Made by a program: the position numbers and the translations under genes. A stretch of 59,246 nt of DNA. It comes from Zoopage sp. CT-All. Its lineage: Eukaryota; Zoopagomycota; Zoopagomycetes; Zoopagales; Zoopagaceae. The DNA is taken from NCBI GenBank assembly GCA_004114245.1, contig QZWS01000004.1:1-59246 (forward strand), written 5' to 3'. Every line of letters begins with the position of its first letter. Positions within the stretch are counted from its first letter, which is position 1. Of this stretch, positions 57,073 through 59,246 are shown in pieces. Below the pieces are notes generated by a model. That model had not been told where the DNA came from and did not search any database. It saw nothing but the letters and a program-made list of their open reading frames with translations.

Positions 57073-57582
57073 TCATACCTCCTCGGGCGATGCAGTGCGG
57101 CGCTGCAGGTAGCCGTTGTAGCTCCTGTGGCCGTAGTTGCCGCTGCTCGAATAGCCGTAGTTGTTCGAGCCATGGTACCCGTCGTTGTAGCTATTGTGGT
57201 TGTTGTATCCGCTATAGCTGTTGTATCCAGGGTTGTACGAGTACGATGAATAGCTGGGCGACGCGGACCGACGCTCGAGATACGCCTTGTTGTCCGACTT
57301 GTAGCCGCCATCGTAGCTATCGCCGCTGCTTTGGTACGATTTGCTGTAGTCGTTCACGCACGGCGACCAGCCATACTGTTGCCAGACGGAGATGTCGCAC
57401 CTGGTTCCCGATGGGCACTGGAACGGCACCCAGCCAGCGTTGTCGCACTTGGAAAATCCGTAGTCCGAATCGCAGCGGTAGGTGTCAAGGAAGCCGCAAG
57501 ACGACTCGGGGCGGCGGTTGGGCGTGGCCGAGGTCAGACCGACAGCAGCAAAGACAAGGGCAAGGGCGGCGAAGGAACGCAT
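57073..57582 (-). CDS. Secreted CBM19-like Cys-rich protein with Tyr/Ser/Asn/Gly repeats (left copy)
   Basis: Single-exon gene for 169 residues. Signal peptide MRSFAALALVFAAVGLTSA, then a 45-residue Cys domain (CGFLDTYRCDSDYGFSKCD, then GWVPFQCPSGTRCD). Its spacing resembles CBM19 chitin-binding modules (CS..G...C..G.W....CP.GT.C). The rest is low complexity, rich in Tyr, Ser, Asn and Gly (YNSYSGYNNHNSYNDGYHG), with RRSASP and RRTASP motifs. A cell-wall-associated, possibly chitin-binding protein is likely by inference. The right copy faces away and is nearly identical. Confidence 0.75.
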   Translation of the reverse strand: MRSFAALALVFAAVGLTSATPNRRPESSCGFLDTYRCDSDYGFSKCDNAGWVPFQCPSGTRCDISVWQQYGWSPCVNDYSKSYQSSGDSYDGGYKSDNKAYLERRSASPSYSSYSYNPGYNSYSGYNNHNSYNDGYHGSNNYGYSSSGNYGHRSYNGYLQRRTASPEEV

Positions 57583-57743
57583 GGTGTATATGAAGCGGTG
57601 CTAAAAAGCAGAAGTGTAGAGAAGTGCTGGAAGAAGCTCGGAAGCAGATGCAGAAGGTGAGGAGGAAAGATGGCGGTGAGGAGTTGGCGGCGACTATTTG
57701 AAGGATTTCCCAGGGCTAAAAATAGCACGCGATGTTTTTTCAA

Positions 57744-58506
57744 CCAAGTGCTTCGTCTTGTGTTGGCTGCACGAAGGCAGGATTGTGCATTTAACATATT
57801 TCTGGTCTTAATAGACTGCAGGGGCATATCTTGGGCTATTTCTCATGCCATGTATGCTGAATGTAGTGTGTGAATATTCACTTTTAAGCAGCAACAAGCC
57901 TGTTTTGAGCCAATTTGCACAAGTTTATTTTGGATATGTGACCCTATTTGATATCAGTAAGCTAATACTATAGGCTTGAACTTTTATTTATAATTATTAT
58001 ATGGAATGCTTTAGAAAGTTTAAAATTGTGATGTTAAGACAGTAGAGGCAAGATTGATGGAAGTCAATATATTTCCACTACAACACAGGAAAGAAAAGAG
58101 TCATATTTTAATCTGCTCATGATAAAAATAGTATAAAAAGAAATATATGTATGATAAGTCTATCAAATAAATATCTTGTTCTACAGGATCACTCTCCCAT
58201 ATGATATCTAAAGTCCAGCATGAGTTATATTTATATTGCATTAGATACTTTAATACTTAAAAAGTAATCATTGTGGTGTTGAGGCAGCAGGGAGTAGGAT
58301 TGATCAAAGTTAATATATTTCCACTGCAACACAGAGAAGAAAGAGGCATTCCTAATCTAAATATGGCAGTGGCTACTGGGAAACATGAGGAGCATGACTA
58401 GCCTACTCTAAATTAGCTACAAAAATGCCAGATAAATAATACTAGTAGTATCATTTATAATATCTATGCGAGTGTTGTACCGTGCTACTCACGCTGTCCA
58501 CTGATC
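57744..58506. other. CpG-free spacer with two diverged direct repeats
   Basis: About 58027-58100 and 58271-58345 share TTGTGRTGTTRAGRCAG and AATATATTTCCACTRCAACA. No exon. The block sits between the divergent promoters of the two CBM19-like genes. Confidence 0.6.
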
Positions 58507-58665
58507 GAAAACATCGCGTGCTATTTTTAGCCCTGGGAAACCCTTCAAATAGTCGCCGCCAACTCCTCCACCGCCATCTTCCTCTCCTCACCTTCCGCAT
58601 CTGCTTCCGAGCTTCTTCCAGCACTTCACTACACTTCTGCTTTTTAGCACCGTTTCATATACACC

Positions 58666-59246
58666 ATGCGTTCCTTCGCCGCCATTGCCCTTATCTTTGC
58701 CGCTGTCGGCCTGACCTCGGCCACGCCCAAGCCTTACGAGGCGTCTTGCGGCTCCCTTGACACCTACCGCTGCGATTCCGGTTACAGCTTTTCCAAGTGC
58801 GACTACTCTGGTTGGGTACCGTTCCAGTGCCCATCGGGAACCAAGTGCGATATCTCCGTCTGGCAGCAGTATGGCTGGTCGCCGTGCGTGAACGACTACG
58901 GAAACTCGTACCAAAGCAGCGGTGATAGCTACAATGGCGGCTACAAGGCGGACAACTATGGTGGCTACAAGGCGGACAATAGTGGCTACAAGGCGAATAG
59001 CTACGATGGCGGCTACAAGTCGGACAACAAGGCGTATCTCGAGCGTCGGTCCGCGTCGCCCAGCTATTCATCGTACTCGTACTCGTACAACCCTGGATAC
59101 AACAGCTATAGCGGATACAACAACCACAATAGCTACAACGACGGGTACCATGGCTCGAACAACTACGGCTATTCGAGCAGCGGCAACTACGGCCACAGGA
59201 GCTACAACGGCTACCTGCAGCGCCGCACTGCATCGCCCGAGGAGGT
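58666..59246 (+). CDS. Secreted CBM19-like protein (right copy, cut by the window end)
   Basis: Signal peptide MRSFAAIALIFAAVGLTSA, then the same Cys domain (CGSLDTYRCDSGYSFSKCD, WVPFQCPSGTKCD) as the left copy. The repeat region is longer, with tandem GGYKADN, GYKADN and GYKANS units. The window ends two bases into the codon just before where the left copy stops, so probably only the last codons are missing. Confidence 0.75.
   Translation, partial: MRSFAAIALIFAAVGLTSATPKPYEASCGSLDTYRCDSGYSFSKCDYSGWVPFQCPSGTKCDISVWQQYGWSPCVNDYGNSYQSSGDSYNGGYKADNYGGYKADNSGYKANSYDGGYKSDNKAYLERRSASPSYSSYSYSYNPGYNSYSGYNNHNSYNDGYHGSNNYGYSSSGNYGHRSYNGYLQRRTASPEE

Larger units (their letters stand above)
57073..59246. 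repeat. Inverted gene duplication with about 0.77-kb spacer
   Basis: Arms 57073-57738 (reverse) and 58507-59246 (forward) include about 155 bp of promoter (ACATCGCGTGCTATTTTTAG to the ATG) and the whole gene. The C-terminal halves are identical at protein level, while the N-terminal mature parts differ at about a dozen residues. The right copy has extra GGYKADN-type units. Confidence 0.9.

Overview
The window is nuclear DNA of a fungus. About 28 protein genes are packed on both strands. Most are split by very uniform short introns: of about 60 I placed, nearly all are 40-55 nt with GT...AG ends. The core genes are eukaryotic and fungal: FCF1, MAGO, PRP28, EFR3, CIA2, a polybromo-type RSC subunit, SEC18/NSF, H2A.Z, DRS1, ARG1, PEX11, YPK/Gad8, PKA, GDE1, ATP3 and a mitochondrial ferredoxin. 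Several genes are rare or absent in yeasts and moulds, for example 6-pyruvoyl-tetrahydropterin synthase, a cation-dependent mannose-6-phosphate-receptor homologue and a GART monodomain enzyme beside NSF. This fits an early-diverging fungus, perhaps Kickxellomycotina/Zoopagomycota. I cannot name the species from sequence alone.

Layout. 1-12 kb: three small secreted-protein genes and one decayed copy, among FCF1, MAGO, a ThrE/Prm10-type membrane protein and a Ctr copper transporter. 11.5-18.3 kb: PRP28, EFR3 and CIA2. 19.0-19.9 kb: an isolated gene resembling bacterial protein-glutaminase (protein deamidase). 20.3-25.3 kb: a 17-exon chromatin gene with four clear bromodomains, an ankyrin block, a degenerate fifth bromodomain and a BAH domain. 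25.4-45.2 kb: dense housekeeping genes, several in divergent pairs whose start codons lie only 51-69 bp apart. 45.3-47 kb: an AT-rich, CpG-poor block with a third secreted-family copy and a hairpin element. 47.4-56.3 kb: a PKA catalytic subunit with a very long N-terminus, GDE1, ATP3 and ferredoxin. 57-59.2 kb: two near-identical CBM19-like secreted proteins facing away from each other as an inverted duplication.

The base composition is two-sided. Genes are rich in CpG. The longer intergenic blocks and the decayed duplicate have almost none, and aligned positions show CG in the intact copy replaced by TG or CA in the decayed one. This suggests cytosine methylation and deamination of repeats. 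A short LTR-like insertion inside the decayed copy still carries CpGs and is flanked by a 5-bp target duplication, so it probably arrived later.

The genes do not form one pathway. Loose themes are RNA processing (FCF1, MAGO, PRP28, DRS1), phosphate and phosphoinositide/TORC2 signalling (mitochondrial phosphate carrier, EFR3, YPK, GDE1), mitochondrial function (ATP3, ferredoxin, phosphate carrier), Fe-S assembly (CIA2, ferredoxin) and secreted proteins of unknown role. Exon joins were worked out by hand from splice signals, reading phase and family similarity. No database search was run.
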